The notes under the pieces: generated by a model | Told to the model about the DNA's origin: nothing | Database searches by the model: none | The model's input: only the letters and a program-made list of their open reading frames with translations | NCBI RefSeq assembly: GCF_000744785.1 | Contig: NZ_JQMO01000003.1 | Location: 1,736,001 to 1,800,000, forward strand | Reading direction: 5' to 3' | DNA from: Kitasatospora azatica KCTC 9699 | Lineage (GTDB): Bacteria > Actinomycetota > Actinomycetes > Streptomycetales > Streptomycetaceae | Length of the DNA: 64,000 nt | Position numbers and translations under genes: made by a program | In this document: in pieces, positions 43,627-54,873 of the stretch | Layout: each line of letters begins with the position of its first letter | Numbering within the stretch: the first letter of the stretch is position 1

Positions 43627-43712
43627 GATGCTTTCCGAGCCGGCACAGCTGTTCAGAGCCGGCTCGGGTGCTTCAGAGTCGGTAGAGGTGGTTCAGAGTC
43701 GGAGCAGGTCGG
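43627..43712. repeat. Degenerate direct repeats between helicase terminator and lexA
   Basis: Five imperfect units built on GTTCAGAGYCGG, each about 18-25 bases long, fill the gap up to the lexA stop codon. They are related to the outer end of the terminator stem (TGTTCAGA). Confidence 0.65.
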
Positions 43713-44582
43713 TCAGAGCCGGCGCAGGACCGCGACGACCTTGCCAAGGATGGTCGCGTTGTCGCCCGGGATGGGCTCGTAGGCCGGGTTGTGCGGCATC
43801 AGCCAGATCCGGCCGTCCTCGCGCTTGAGGCGCTTGACGGTGGCCTCACCGTCGATCATCGCGGCCACGATGTCGCCGTTCTCGGCGACCGGCTGGCGGC
43901 GCACGGTGACCCAGTCGCCGTCGCAGATGGCGGCCTCGATCATCGAGTCACCCTTGACGACCAGGGCGAACAGCTCACCCTCGCCGACCAGCTGACGCGG
44001 CAGCGGGAAGACGTCCTCGACGGTCTGCTCGGCCAGGATCGGACCACCGGCGGCGATCCGGCCGACCAGCGGCACATAGGAGGTGGCCGGCCGTCCGGCC
44101 GCCTCGGCGGTGTTCGGACGGCTGACCTCGACGCCGCGCACCTCGTAGGCGCGCGGGCGGTGCGGGTCGCGGCGCAGGAAGCCCTTGCGCTCCAGGGCCA
44201 TCAGCTGGTGGGCCACCGAGGAGGTGGAGGAGAGCCCGACGGCCTGGCCGATCTCCCGCATGCTCGGCGGATAGCCGCGGCGCTGCACGGAATCCCGGAT
44301 CACGTCGATCACCCGGCGCTGGCGCTCGGTCAGACCGGCCTCGTCGGTCCTGATCCCGGGGGGGCGGCCGGGCATCGAGCGGACCTGACCGTTCGGCAGG
44401 CCGATCGGTACGTCCTGCACCGAGGCGTGCTCGACGGGCTGTTCCCCGAGATAGCCCGGCGTGGCTCCGGGGCGGTGGCTGTCCATGCTCCTACGGTCCT
44501 CCTGCACGGGGATGCCGCGGGTGTCGGCGATGGTGTTCTGGGTGGCGGTGTGACTGGTGCTACTGGTCTGTACGGCGCTCAC
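43713..44582 (-). CDS. lexA: SOS repressor LexA
   Basis: LexA represses damage genes and cleaves itself when RecA filaments form. The HTH is in QRRGYPPSMREIGQAVGLSS; the Ala-Gly cleavage site is in VGRIAAGGPILAE; the catalytic Ser is in VKGDSMIEAAI and the catalytic Lys in GEATVKRLKRED. The product from GTG 44582 is 289 residues, longer than most LexA because of about 70 extra N-terminal residues. GTG 44582 has GAGAGGGG upstream; ATG 44486 in frame is an alternative (257 residues). Two LexA boxes lie upstream, fitting autoregulation. Confidence 0.93.
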   Translation of the reverse strand: MSAVQTSSTSHTATQNTIADTRGIPVQEDRRSMDSHRPGATPGYLGEQPVEHASVQDVPIGLPNGQVRSMPGRPPGIRTDEAGLTERQRRVIDVIRDSVQRRGYPPSMREIGQAVGLSSTSSVAHQLMALERKGFLRRDPHRPRAYEVRGVEVSRPNTAEAAGRPATSYVPLVGRIAAGGPILAEQTVEDVFPLPRQLVGEGELFALVVKGDSMIEAAICDGDWVTVRRQPVAENGDIVAAMIDGEATVKRLKREDGRIWLMPHNPAYEPIPGDNATILGKVVAVLRRL

Positions 44583-44652
44583 GGCGGCCCCTCTCGACGG
44601 GCGGTCTCCCTTGCTTGCCCAGCCCAACGGCAGCACCTATCGAAAGGTTGCG

Positions 44653-44668
44653 CCAAACACACGTTCGA
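44653..44668 (-). promoter_or_regulatory. LexA binding site 1, lexA promoter
   Basis: On the minus strand TCGAAC-GTGT-GTTTGG, matching TCGAAC-N4-GTTCGA at 10 of 12 positions, 71 bases upstream of the lexA GTG. Confidence 0.78.
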
Positions 44669-44717
44669 GTGAATTATTGAGGAGTCGGCTGACTCGATCA
44701 AGGCTTTGGGTGTATGT

Positions 44718-44733
44718 CGATTAAATGTTCGAT
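44718..44733 (-). promoter_or_regulatory. LexA binding site 2, lexA promoter
   Basis: TCGATT-AAAT-GTTCGA on the plus strand, matching the consensus at 10 of 12 positions; centre-to-centre distance to site 1 is 65 bases. The AT-rich surroundings suit a promoter. Confidence 0.65.
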
Positions 44734-44872
44734 CGCCCTGATTCTAGCGTGCCGCCACGGCTGTTCGGGTGAGCTTCGGGCGAGCCCGGGAAAGGCCGCC
44801 GCCGACTGACCAGCATCGATTGCGCGGGGTGATTCCCGGACTACCGAGTCCTGGTGTGTCGAGTGGTGCATC

Positions 44873-44920
44873 GACCTAGATCTAGTGGTTACATAGCTGC
44901 TCGCAGCCCACAGGTTGTGG
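44873..44920 (+). promoter_or_regulatory. NrdR box pair upstream of nrdR-nrdJ
   Basis: Box 1 (44873-44888) has the perfect core CTAGATCTAG, fitting the NrdR consensus CWATATATWG-type palindrome with its variable centre. Box 2 (44905-44920, ending AGGTTGTGG) is weaker. The 16-base gap gives a 32-base centre-to-centre distance, the three-turn spacing known for NrdR box pairs. Confidence 0.65.
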
Positions 44921-44930
44921 TCCCGGGTAT

Positions 44931-44957
44931 TTGGATCATGGTCGCGTGTCCTAGACT
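44931..44957 (+). promoter_or_regulatory. Candidate nrdR promoter
   Basis: TTGGAT (44931-44936) and TAGACT (44952-44957) with a 15-base spacer, just downstream of the NrdR boxes and 43 bases before the nrdR start. Confidence 0.5.
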
Positions 44958-44999
44958 GTGTGCTCTGCTCAGCCGCCCCGTCAGGAAGGGAGTCGTTCC

Positions 45000-45506
45000 G
45001 TGTACTGCCCCTTCTGCCGGCACTCCGACAGCCGCGTGGTCGACAGTCGGACCACCGATGACGGGAGCTCGATCCGTCGGCGTCGCCAGTGCCCGGACTG
45101 CGGTCGACGCTTCACCACGGTGGAGACCGCCGCACTGATGGTGATCAAGCGCAGCGGGGTGACCGAGCCGTTCAGTCGGGAGAAGGTGATCTCCGGAGTC
45201 CGCAAGGCCTGTCAGGGCCGACCGGTCACCGAGGACGCCCTCGCCGTGCTGGGCCAGCGGGTCGAGGAGTGCGTGCGGGCCAGTGGCAGCGCCGAACTCT
45301 CCACCCATGACGTGGGGCTGGCCATACTCGGTCCGTTGAAGGACCTGGACGTCGTCGCGTACCTGCGGTTCGCGTCGGTCTACCAGGCGTACGACGGACT
45401 GGCAGACTTCGAGGCCGCCATCGCCGAGTTGCGTGGCGCTGAGCGGCCCACCACCGCGCAGGACGACGACGGCTCCGCCGTCCCCGTCCCCGTCGCGGCG
45501 TCCTAG
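45000..45506 (+). CDS. nrdR: Transcriptional repressor NrdR
   Basis: NrdR represses ribonucleotide reductase genes when dATP is plentiful. The 168-residue product has an N-terminal zinc ribbon with Cys3, Cys6, Cys31 and Cys34 (MYCPFC and CPDCGRRF) and an ATP-cone domain from about residue 46 (VIKRSGVTEPFSREKVISGV). GTG 45000 is preceded by GGAAGGGAG. It lies upstream of nrdJ, which it is known to control in Streptomyces coelicolor; paired NrdR boxes are upstream. The 176-base gap to nrdJ contains a small GCCCCA/TGGGGC hairpin (45626-45649) close to the nrdJ ribosome-binding site and no gene. Confidence 0.96.
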   Translation: MYCPFCRHSDSRVVDSRTTDDGSSIRRRRQCPDCGRRFTTVETAALMVIKRSGVTEPFSREKVISGVRKACQGRPVTEDALAVLGQRVEECVRASGSAELSTHDVGLAILGPLKDLDVVAYLRFASVYQAYDGLADFEAAIAELRGAERPTTAQDDDGSAVPVPVAAS

Positions 45507-45682
45507 GCAGTCAGGATCTCTTGGCCCCCTAGGGCTGAGGTGCGCCCGAAAACGGCGCGCAAACCCTTGCAAACGGTGCGAACCGGTCGGTGTTCCCGGC
45601 CCGCCCGCCCACTCGGAGAAGCGAGGCCCCAGATGGCAACAAATGGGGCACCCGGGGCGTTAGCCCAGGAGGAGGAGAAGAA

Positions 45683-48559
<2,877 letters not shown>

Positions 48560-48576
48560 TCGCAGCTGATCGCCTG

Positions 48577-48625
48577 ACGACAGGGGCGGTCGGACCGGGT
48601 TCTCCGGTCCGACCGCCCCTGTCGT
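48577..48625 (+). terminator. nrdJ terminator
   Basis: Perfect 20-base arms, 48577-48596 and 48606-48625, with a nine-base loop, ending TCGTTTC. It lies 17 bases after the nrdJ stop. Confidence 0.9.
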
Positions 48626-48645
48626 TTCTGCATACGCGTGTTCAG

Positions 48646-48685
48646 GCGTCCTCTGGCGTCCTCTGGCGTGCTCTGGCGTGCTCTG
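48646..48685. repeat. Tandem repeat, GCGTSCTCTG x4
   Basis: Four ten-base units (two GCGTCCTCTG, two GCGTGCTCTG), with a fifth degenerate unit following, in the 405-base gap between nrdJ and the conservon. The rest of this gap (48690-48840) has GGTACCGCT-type direct repeats and no gene I can support. Confidence 0.85.
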
Positions 48686-48840
48686 GGGTGTCCGGGTCTG
48701 GTTCGGGGCGCTCAGCTCTGATCGTGTTCGTGCGGGGAGGTACCGCTATTCGTGATGAGCGGTACCGCTGGGCGTACTCGGCGGTGCCGCTGTTCGTACT
48801 CGGAGGCATCGGCTTGCTGGACGTCACGTCAACTGACCGG

Positions 48841-48868
48841 TTGAGCCCATGATCTGAGTCGATATGAT
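48841..48868 (+). promoter_or_regulatory. Candidate promoter of the conservon operon
   Basis: TTGAGC (48841-48846), a 16-base spacer and TATGAT (48863-48868): close to the vegetative consensus. The first gene starts about 97 bases downstream. Confidence 0.6.
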
Positions 48869-48964
48869 CTATTGACCGCGTGAACTGATCATGCAGCTCC
48901 CGGCCGCGGGAGGCTGGTGCGCTGTCGCCTGCCCTGCCTCCAACGCCCGCCGAGGAACCTCCCC

Positions 48965-50731
48965 ATGAGCGCACGCTCCCGCCTCTCCGGCAGACCGGCC
49001 ACCCTGCTCGCCGCCCTGGCGGCGGTGCTGGTGGCCGCTGCCGCCGTGGCCGCCGCCACTTCCGCGGCGCCCGTCGCGGACCGCTCGGTGGTCGGCAGCT
49101 GGTCCACCGTGGCCGCCCTCGCCTGGTGCGCGGCCGTCGCGGTGGCACTGACCCAGCATCGGCGGGCCAGGCAGCTGGCGGCCGAACTGGCCACCAGTCG
49201 GACCAAGGGCGAGGCCGCGCTGGCCGCCGTCCTGCGCGCCGAGTCCGCCACCGCCGGCGCGGTGGCCGAGTCCCAGGCCTCCCGGGCCCGGGCCAACGCC
49301 GCCCACACCGACGCCGAGGCGGCCCGGGTGGAGATGTTCGCCGCCCGCGCGGAAGCCGTCGAGGCCCGTGCCGAGGCCGCCGCGGCCCGGGCCGCGGCCA
49401 ACGACGAACGCGAGGAAATCGCCCGGCTGGCCAAGGAGACGATCCCCGAGGTGGTCCGCCGGCTGCGAGCCGGCGCTTCGGTGGAGACCGTGCTGGTCGA
49501 GCACCGGCAGACCGCGCACGAGGAACTGCTGGGGCTGCTCGCCCGCGAGATCGCACACGGCGAGCGCCAGCGCGCGGCCGCCCTCGCGGTCTGCGCCACG
49601 GCAGCCGGCCGGGTCCAGGCGCTGGCCACCAGCATGCACGCCGAGCTGCGCCAGATGCAGCACCAGCACGGCGAGGAGGTGCTCGGCGACCTGCTCCGGC
49701 TCGACCACAGCACCGCCCAGGCGGGCAGGATGGCCGACAGCATCGCCGTGCTCACCGGCGCCCGTAGTGGCCGCCGGTGGGCCAGGCCGATCCCGGTGGA
49801 GAGCGTGCTGCGTGGCGCGCTCGGCCGGATCAGCGCCTACCAGCGGGTCCGGCTGCACTCGGCGAGCACCGCAGCGGTGGCGGGCTACGCGGCCGAGGGC
49901 GTGATGCATGTGCTGGCCGAACTCATGGACAACGCCGCCAACTTCTCCGCACCACCGGCCGAGGTGCACATCTACGTCGAGGAGTTGCACGCCGGGTTGG
50001 CGATCACTGTGGAGGACGGCGGGCTCGGGCTCTCCGAGGTCTGGCTGCGCCGCGCCGAACAGGCCGTCTCCGGCGAGCCGCTGGACCTCACCACCCTCTC
50101 GGCCGGAACCCGGCTCGGCTTCGCGGTGGTCGGCGCGCTGGCCCGCAAGCACGGTCTGGCGATCTCCTTCCGGCCCTCCTCGCGCGGCGGCACGGGCGTG
50201 GTGGTGCTGGTGCCCGAGCAACTGATCACGCACCTGGAGCCGGTGACGGCCGATGTGCTGTCCGGCTCGGCGGGAATGGCAGGCACGGTGGGCACAGCGA
50301 GCACGGTGGGCACAGCGAGCACGGCGGGCACTGTGGGTACGGCGGGCACGGTGGCTGCCATCGCGTCGGCAGCCGCGCCCGCGGCGGTCGCAACTCCCGA
50401 TACCGGTACCGACGCCGCCCACGCGAGCACCGCTAGCGGGGCCGAAGTCGAAGCCGCGACCGAAGCCGACAGCGGCCTGCCCAAGCGTCGTCGCGGCCAG
50501 ACCCTGGCGGCGGCCACAGGCGCGCCGGCTGCGCCGGCCGCCTCGCGGACCCGCCCGTCGGGGAGCGCCGCCCGGTTCGGCGCCTTCCGGCAGGCCGTCC
50601 GGGGGTCGCAGCCCACCGCTTCCGCTCCCGCTCCGGCTGCTCCCGCTCCCGCTCCCGCCCCGGCCGTTGCCGTTGCCCCTGCTGCTCCCCACCCCGCTCC
50701 GACCGCCGACTTCCCGAAGGACAACGCCTGA
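48965..50731 (+). CDS. Conservon sensor-kinase-like ATPase (CvnA type)
   Basis: The 588-residue product has two N-terminal membrane segments (residues about 13-35 and 43-62), a long Ala/Glu-rich coiled coil (about 65-170) and a HATPase domain with ELMDNAANFSAPPAEVH, VEDGGLGL and GTRLGFAVVGALARKHGLAI. There is no clear phosphoacceptor His, as in other conservon kinases. The C-terminal 150 residues are low-complexity, with GTASTVGTASTAGTVGTAGT-type repeats. ATG 48965 follows GAGGAA. Conservons are proposed to be G-protein-like signalling modules at the membrane. The next gene starts on its last base. Confidence 0.87.
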   Translation: MSARSRLSGRPATLLAALAAVLVAAAAVAAATSAAPVADRSVVGSWSTVAALAWCAAVAVALTQHRRARQLAAELATSRTKGEAALAAVLRAESATAGAVAESQASRARANAAHTDAEAARVEMFAARAEAVEARAEAAAARAAANDEREEIARLAKETIPEVVRRLRAGASVETVLVEHRQTAHEELLGLLAREIAHGERQRAAALAVCATAAGRVQALATSMHAELRQMQHQHGEEVLGDLLRLDHSTAQAGRMADSIAVLTGARSGRRWARPIPVESVLRGALGRISAYQRVRLHSASTAAVAGYAAEGVMHVLAELMDNAANFSAPPAEVHIYVEELHAGLAITVEDGGLGLSEVWLRRAEQAVSGEPLDLTTLSAGTRLGFAVVGALARKHGLAISFRPSSRGGTGVVVLVPEQLITHLEPVTADVLSGSAGMAGTVGTASTVGTASTAGTVGTAGTVAAIASAAAPAAVATPDTGTDAAHASTASGAEVEAATEADSGLPKRRRGQTLAAATGAPAAPAASRTRPSGSAARFGAFRQAVRGSQPTASAPAPAAPAPAPAPAVAVAPAAPHPAPTADFPKDNA

Positions 50732-51150
50732 TGAGCAGCACCACCGACCGCGATCTCGACTGGCTGTTGGAGAACCTGCTGGCCGACACGCCCGACTCCC
50801 GACACGCCCTGGTGCTCTCGGCGGACGGACTGAAGCTCTGCCACAGCGCGGGACTGAGCGAGGACCAGGCCGACCAGCTGGCGGCCATCGCCTCCGGTAT
50901 CCAGAGCCTCGCGCACGGCGCCTCGATCGAGTTCGGCGACGGCAGCGGCGGAGTGAGGCAGTCGATGACCGAGTTCCACGGCGGGATCCTGTGCATCGTC
51001 GAGGCGGGCCAGGGCGCGCACCTGGCGGTGGTGACCGACGAGAGTGCCGATGTCGGGCTGGTCGGTCACAAGATGCACGGTCTGGTCGAGCAGATCGGCG
51101 ACTTCCTCAGCGCGCCGCCGCGGGAGAACGACACCGCCGAGGACGCGTGA
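50731..51150 (+). CDS. Roadblock/LC7 domain protein (CvnB type)
   Basis: This 139-residue protein is a single roadblock/LC7 domain (DLDWLLENLLADTPDSRHAL, then LVLSADGLKLCHSAGL), the kind that binds and regulates small GTPases. It starts at the last base of the kinase gene (TGATG) and its stop overlaps the next gene (GTGA). In conservons it interacts with the GTPase CvnD, whose gene is two positions downstream. Confidence 0.9.
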   Translation: MSSTTDRDLDWLLENLLADTPDSRHALVLSADGLKLCHSAGLSEDQADQLAAIASGIQSLAHGASIEFGDGSGGVRQSMTEFHGGILCIVEAGQGAHLAVVTDESADVGLVGHKMHGLVEQIGDFLSAPPRENDTAEDA

Positions 51151-51509
51151 CCCGGGCAGGCCGGCCGGGGCCGGAGGACGGTCCGGACCGCTTGTACACG
51201 GTGACTCGGGGGCGCAGTCGGGCCAGTACCGACGCCTTCGACGTGGTGACGCTGATCGTCACGGAGCGCCCGCCGGTCCCCGGCATGCAGTCCGAGCACG
51301 CGCGGATCCTGCGGCTGTGCGAGCAGCCGACCGCGGTGGTGGAGGTGGCGGCAGAGCTGCGGTTGCCGATCAGCGTGGTCAAGATCCTGCTCGGCGACCT
51401 GCTGGAGGCCGGCCAGATCACCGCGCGCCATCCGCGCTTCGTCCCCCGGGCCCAGCTGCCCGACCTCGACACGTTGAAGCAGGTGCTGCATGGACTCCAA
51501 CGGCTCTGA
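51147..51509 (+). CDS. DUF742 protein (CvnC type)
   Basis: The 120-residue product is a DUF742 family member with a winged-helix-like core: ILRLCEQPTAVVEVAAELRL, then PISVVKILLGDLLEAGQITA. It begins with GTG 51147 in the stop codon of the roadblock gene and overlaps the GTPase gene by 20 bases. Its role in conservons is unknown. The Arg-rich N-terminal 20 residues (TRAGRPGPEDG) are variable. Confidence 0.88.
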   Translation: MTRAGRPGPEDGPDRLYTVTRGRSRASTDAFDVVTLIVTERPPVPGMQSEHARILRLCEQPTAVVEVAAELRLPISVVKILLGDLLEAGQITARHPRFVPRAQLPDLDTLKQVLHGLQRL

Positions 51510-52122
51510 CACCGCGGTGACCCCGCGTCAGCCGCTGCGCAGTACGGCCGCCAACGCGTGGAAGATCGTGGTGGTCGGCGGTTTCGGCGTGGGCAAGACC
51601 ACGCTGGTCGGATCGGTGAGCGAGATCCGGCCACTCAACACCGAAGAGGTGCTGACCCAGGCCGGGGTCGGGATCGACGACCCGTCGGCGGTCCGGGGGA
51701 AGCGCTCCACCACGGTGGCCTTCGACTTCGGGCGGATCACCCTGTCCGCCGAGAGTGTGCTCTACCTCTTCGGGGCGCCCGGGCAGGAGCGGTTCTGGTT
51801 CCTCTGGGACCGGCTGTTCAGCGGGGCACTCGGCGCGGTCGTCCTGGTGGACCCGCGCCGACTGGCGGACTCCTGGTACGCGATCGACCGGCTTGAGCAC
51901 CACGGGATGCCGTTCGTGGTGGCCCGCAACAACTTCGAGCCGCCCGCACACACGTTGGACCAGGTGCGCGAGGCACTCGACCTGGCGCCCGAGGTGCCAC
52001 TGGTGGACTGCGATGCGCGCGACCGGGAGTCCAGCAAGCAGGTGCTGATCGAGCTGGTACGCCATCTGACCACGCTGGCCGAAGCCGGCTCTGCCGACGC
52101 TGATTTGGAGATGTCCTCATGA
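51490..52122 (+). CDS. Conservon small GTPase (CvnD type, ATP/GTP-binding)
   Basis: A 210-residue GTPase of the MglA/CvnD kind. G1 is GGFGVGKTTLV (30-40); the switch region contains STTVAFDFGRITL; G3 is LFGAPGQERFWFLW in place of DxxG; the G4-like motif is VARNNF. The Asp of the classical DxxGQ is replaced by Gly-Ala-Pro-Gly-Gln, which is common in the conservon family. Overlaps on both sides show tight coupling with DUF742 and P450 genes. Confidence 0.9.
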   Translation: MDSNGSDTAVTPRQPLRSTAANAWKIVVVGGFGVGKTTLVGSVSEIRPLNTEEVLTQAGVGIDDPSAVRGKRSTTVAFDFGRITLSAESVLYLFGAPGQERFWFLWDRLFSGALGAVVLVDPRRLADSWYAIDRLEHHGMPFVVARNNFEPPAHTLDQVREALDLAPEVPLVDCDARDRESSKQVLIELVRHLTTLAEAGSADADLEMSS

Positions 52123-53381
52123 CCGAGCCGGCGACCACCCCGCCTCCCGGCTGCCCCGCGCACCGCGCGGCGGCGCCGCTGTACGGGCCGCGGTTCCAGA
52201 CCGATCCCGGGCAGGTCTACCGCGAGCTGCGGACCGCGCACGGCCCGGTGGCACCGGTCGAACTGTTCGGAGGCGTCCCCGCCTGGCTGGTGATCGGCTA
52301 CCGCGAGCTGCAGTTGGTGACCAGTCAGCCGAAGCTGTTCGGGCGAGACTCCAGCCGCTGGAACGCCTGGCCGACCATCCCCGAGGACTGGCCGCTCAAG
52401 CCGATGATGGCCCCGGTGCCGTCGATCCTCTACACCGAGGGCTCCGAGCACCAGCGGCGCTCGGCCGCGATCACCGATGCGCTGAGCGCCGTCGACCCGT
52501 ACGAGCTGAAGACCTACTGCGAGCGGATCGCCGACCGGCTGATCGACGAGTTCGCCGGTCGCGGCGAGGCGGACCTGGTCGCCGAGTACGCGCACCGGCT
52601 CCCGCTGCTGGTGCTCTGCTGGATGCTCGGGCTGGACCCGGCGCAGGTCCCGGTGCTGATCCAGGGCCTGCTCGACATGCTGGACGGTGGGGCGAACGCG
52701 CAGCAGGGGGCGCAGCAACTGCTGGCCGTGATGCTGGAGCTGGTCGAGGCCAAGCGGGCCCAGACCGGCGCCGACATCACCTCCCGGCTGCTGGTCCACC
52801 CCGCCGGGCTGAGCGACGACGAGGTGGTGCGCGACCTACGGGTGCTGCTGATCGCCGGTCACCAGCCAACGGCCTACTGGATCGCCAACGCGCTGCGGCT
52901 GATGCTCACCGACAACCGGTTCGCGGCCTCGCTCTCCGGCGGGCGGCGCAGTGTCGGGCAGGCGCTCACCGAGGCGCTCTGGGAGGACACCCCCACGCAG
53001 AACTTCGCCGGGCGGTGGGCGACGCGCGACACCCAGTTGGGCGGGCAGAAGATCGCGGCCGGCGACCTGGTGCTGCTGGGCTTCGCCGGGGCCAACGCGG
53101 ACCCGGCCGTGCGGCAGGCGAACGGCGAGGCGGCCGAGGGAAACCACGCGCACCTGAGCTTCTCGCACGGTGAACACCGCTGCCCGTTCCCGGCGCAGGA
53201 GGCGGCCGAGGTGATCGCCGCGACGGCCATCGAGGTGCTGCTGGACCGGCTGCCCGACCTGCGACTCGCGGTGGCCGAGCACGCGCTGGTCTGGCGGCCC
53301 TCGGCCTGGGTCCGGGCACTGGTGGCCCTGCCGGTCGGGTTCACCCCGGCGACTGTGACGACAGGAGGAGCCTTCGGATGA
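52119..53381 (+). CDS. Cytochrome P450, CYP157-like, lacking the ExxR arginine
   Basis: This 420-residue P450 is encoded directly after the GTPase (ATGA overlap). The haem-binding loop is FSHGEHRCPFPAQE with Cys355, and the I-helix has LLIAGHQPTAYWI. The K-helix position reads EALW (Glu285 to Trp288) where nearly all P450s have ExxR. CYP157 enzymes of Streptomyces, such as CYP157C1 of S. coelicolor with EQSLW, are the known group lacking this arginine, and they are paired with CYP154 in conservons. Substrate is unknown; a sensing or redox-partner role is possible but not shown. It overlaps the second P450 by ATGA. Confidence 0.88.
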   Translation: MTEPATTPPPGCPAHRAAAPLYGPRFQTDPGQVYRELRTAHGPVAPVELFGGVPAWLVIGYRELQLVTSQPKLFGRDSSRWNAWPTIPEDWPLKPMMAPVPSILYTEGSEHQRRSAAITDALSAVDPYELKTYCERIADRLIDEFAGRGEADLVAEYAHRLPLLVLCWMLGLDPAQVPVLIQGLLDMLDGGANAQQGAQQLLAVMLELVEAKRAQTGADITSRLLVHPAGLSDDEVVRDLRVLLIAGHQPTAYWIANALRLMLTDNRFAASLSGGRRSVGQALTEALWEDTPTQNFAGRWATRDTQLGGQKIAAGDLVLLGFAGANADPAVRQANGEAAEGNHAHLSFSHGEHRCPFPAQEAAEVIAATAIEVLLDRLPDLRLAVAEHALVWRPSAWVRALVALPVGFTPATVTTGGAFG

Positions 53382-54811
53382 GTGATCCGACCGTGAGTGA
53401 TTCGGCCGGTGTTCAGGCCGCGAGTGGTTCGGCCGGTGTTCCGTCCATGAGTGTCCCGGCGAGTGTTCCGGCCGTGAGCGACTCGGCCGTGGGTGTCTCA
53501 CCCATGACTGTGCCGCCAATCGCCCTTGACCCGCTCGCTCGGGACAGTGCGGGGGAGGGCGCACTGCTGCGAGCCGCCGGGCCGGTGGTCCGGGTCGAGC
53601 TGCCCGGTGGCGTGTCGGCCTGGGCGGTCACCGAGCATGCGGCTGCTCGGGCGCTGCTCACTGATCAGCGCCTGGTCAAGGACGCCGCGCACTGGGCCGC
53701 CTACCAGCGCGGCGAGGTGCCGAAGAGCTGGCCGTTGATCGGTCTCGCGGTACCCGGGCCGAGCATGGTCACCACCGACGGCGAGCAGCACCGGCGGCTG
53801 CGGGCACTGGTCTCGCAGGCCTTCACGCCGCGTCGGGTGGAGCTGATGCGTCCTCAGGTCGAGCAGATCACGGCCGAGCTGCTGGACGGGCTGGCGGCCG
53901 GTAGCCGTGAGGTTGACCTGAAGAGCGCCTTCGCCTTCCCGCTGCCGATGACGGTGATCGGCTCGCTGCTCGGTGTGGACCCGGCCGACCACGAGTACCT
54001 GCGGGACCTGTACGAGCGGTTCTTCAGCAGCGTTCCGGACCCGGCCGGTATCCAGGCGACCATCGCCGCGCTGAACGCCTTCGTCAACGACCTGGTGAAG
54101 CAGCGCCGGGCCGACCCGGGCGACGACCTGACCAGCGCACTGCTTGCCGCGGACGTCGACAGCAGCGACGGCAGTGCGGGCAGCGAAGGCAGTGACGCTG
54201 GCGGTGGCGGTGGCGGTGGCGGGGGCAGCGAGAGCAGTGACGGCGGCACGGGAAGCGGGCGCGGCGGGCTGTCGGACGCCGAGGCTGCTGCCACCATTCG
54301 GGTGATCATCGCCGCCGGGCACGAGACCACGGTCAACCTGATCAGCAACGCGGTGCGGGCCCTGCTGGGCCACCCGGACCAGTTGGCGCTGGTCCGTTCG
54401 GGTGAGGTTGGCTGGGCGGCGGTGGTCGAGGAGTCGCTCCGCTGGACGCCCCCGACCAGCAACTTCCTGTTCCGGTTCGCCAGCGAGGACATCGCGGTCG
54501 AGGGTGTTGTGGTTCCCGCCGGGGACCCGGTGCTGATCTCCTACAACGCGATCGGGCGGGATCCGCTGCAGCACGGAGTAACGGCCGAGCTGTTCGACAT
54601 CACCCGCGACCCGATCCGGCACCTCTCCTTCGGGCACGGCCCGCACGTCTGCCCGGGCTCGCCGCTGGCCCGACTGGAGGCTCAGATCGCGTTGCCGGCG
54701 CTGTTCGAGCGGTTCCCCGAGCTGGAGTTGGCGGTACCGGACGAGCAACTGCGGCCGACGGCCTCGGTGGTGGTGAACAGTCTGCGGGAGCTGCCGGTCC
54801 GGCTCTGGTAA
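53378..54811 (+). CDS. Cytochrome P450, CYP154-like, with a Gly/Ser insertion
   Basis: The 477-residue product has the usual features: IAAGHETT in the I-helix, ExxR at Glu352-Arg355 (EESLRW), and the haem loop FGHGPHVCPGSPLARLE with Cys425. Two features are unusual. The first 45 or so residues repeat SDSAG/SVPASVP-type units before the family start MTVPPIALDP, and residues about 261-297 form a Ser/Gly insertion with nine consecutive glycines between the G-H region and the I-helix. The start ATG 53378 overlaps the upstream stop and has an AGGAGG site. The pairing with the CYP157-like gene fits known CYP157-CYP154 conservon tails. Confidence 0.88.
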   Translation: MSDPTVSDSAGVQAASGSAGVPSMSVPASVPAVSDSAVGVSPMTVPPIALDPLARDSAGEGALLRAAGPVVRVELPGGVSAWAVTEHAAARALLTDQRLVKDAAHWAAYQRGEVPKSWPLIGLAVPGPSMVTTDGEQHRRLRALVSQAFTPRRVELMRPQVEQITAELLDGLAAGSREVDLKSAFAFPLPMTVIGSLLGVDPADHEYLRDLYERFFSSVPDPAGIQATIAALNAFVNDLVKQRRADPGDDLTSALLAADVDSSDGSAGSEGSDAGGGGGGGGGSESSDGGTGSGRGGLSDAEAAATIRVIIAAGHETTVNLISNAVRALLGHPDQLALVRSGEVGWAAVVEESLRWTPPTSNFLFRFASEDIAVEGVVVPAGDPVLISYNAIGRDPLQHGVTAELFDITRDPIRHLSFGHGPHVCPGSPLARLEAQIALPALFERFPELELAVPDEQLRPTASVVVNSLRELPVRLW

Positions 54812-54873
54812 GTGGCGGCGTGCGGCATGCGGCATGTGTGCCATGTGCGGTCTCTGTGGCATGTGCGGTGTCT

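Noticed and set aside
45507..45682. Cobalamin riboswitch before nrdJ
   Set aside because: I could not find the conserved B12-box elements, and known riboswitch control in Streptomyces is on the class I reductase operon.
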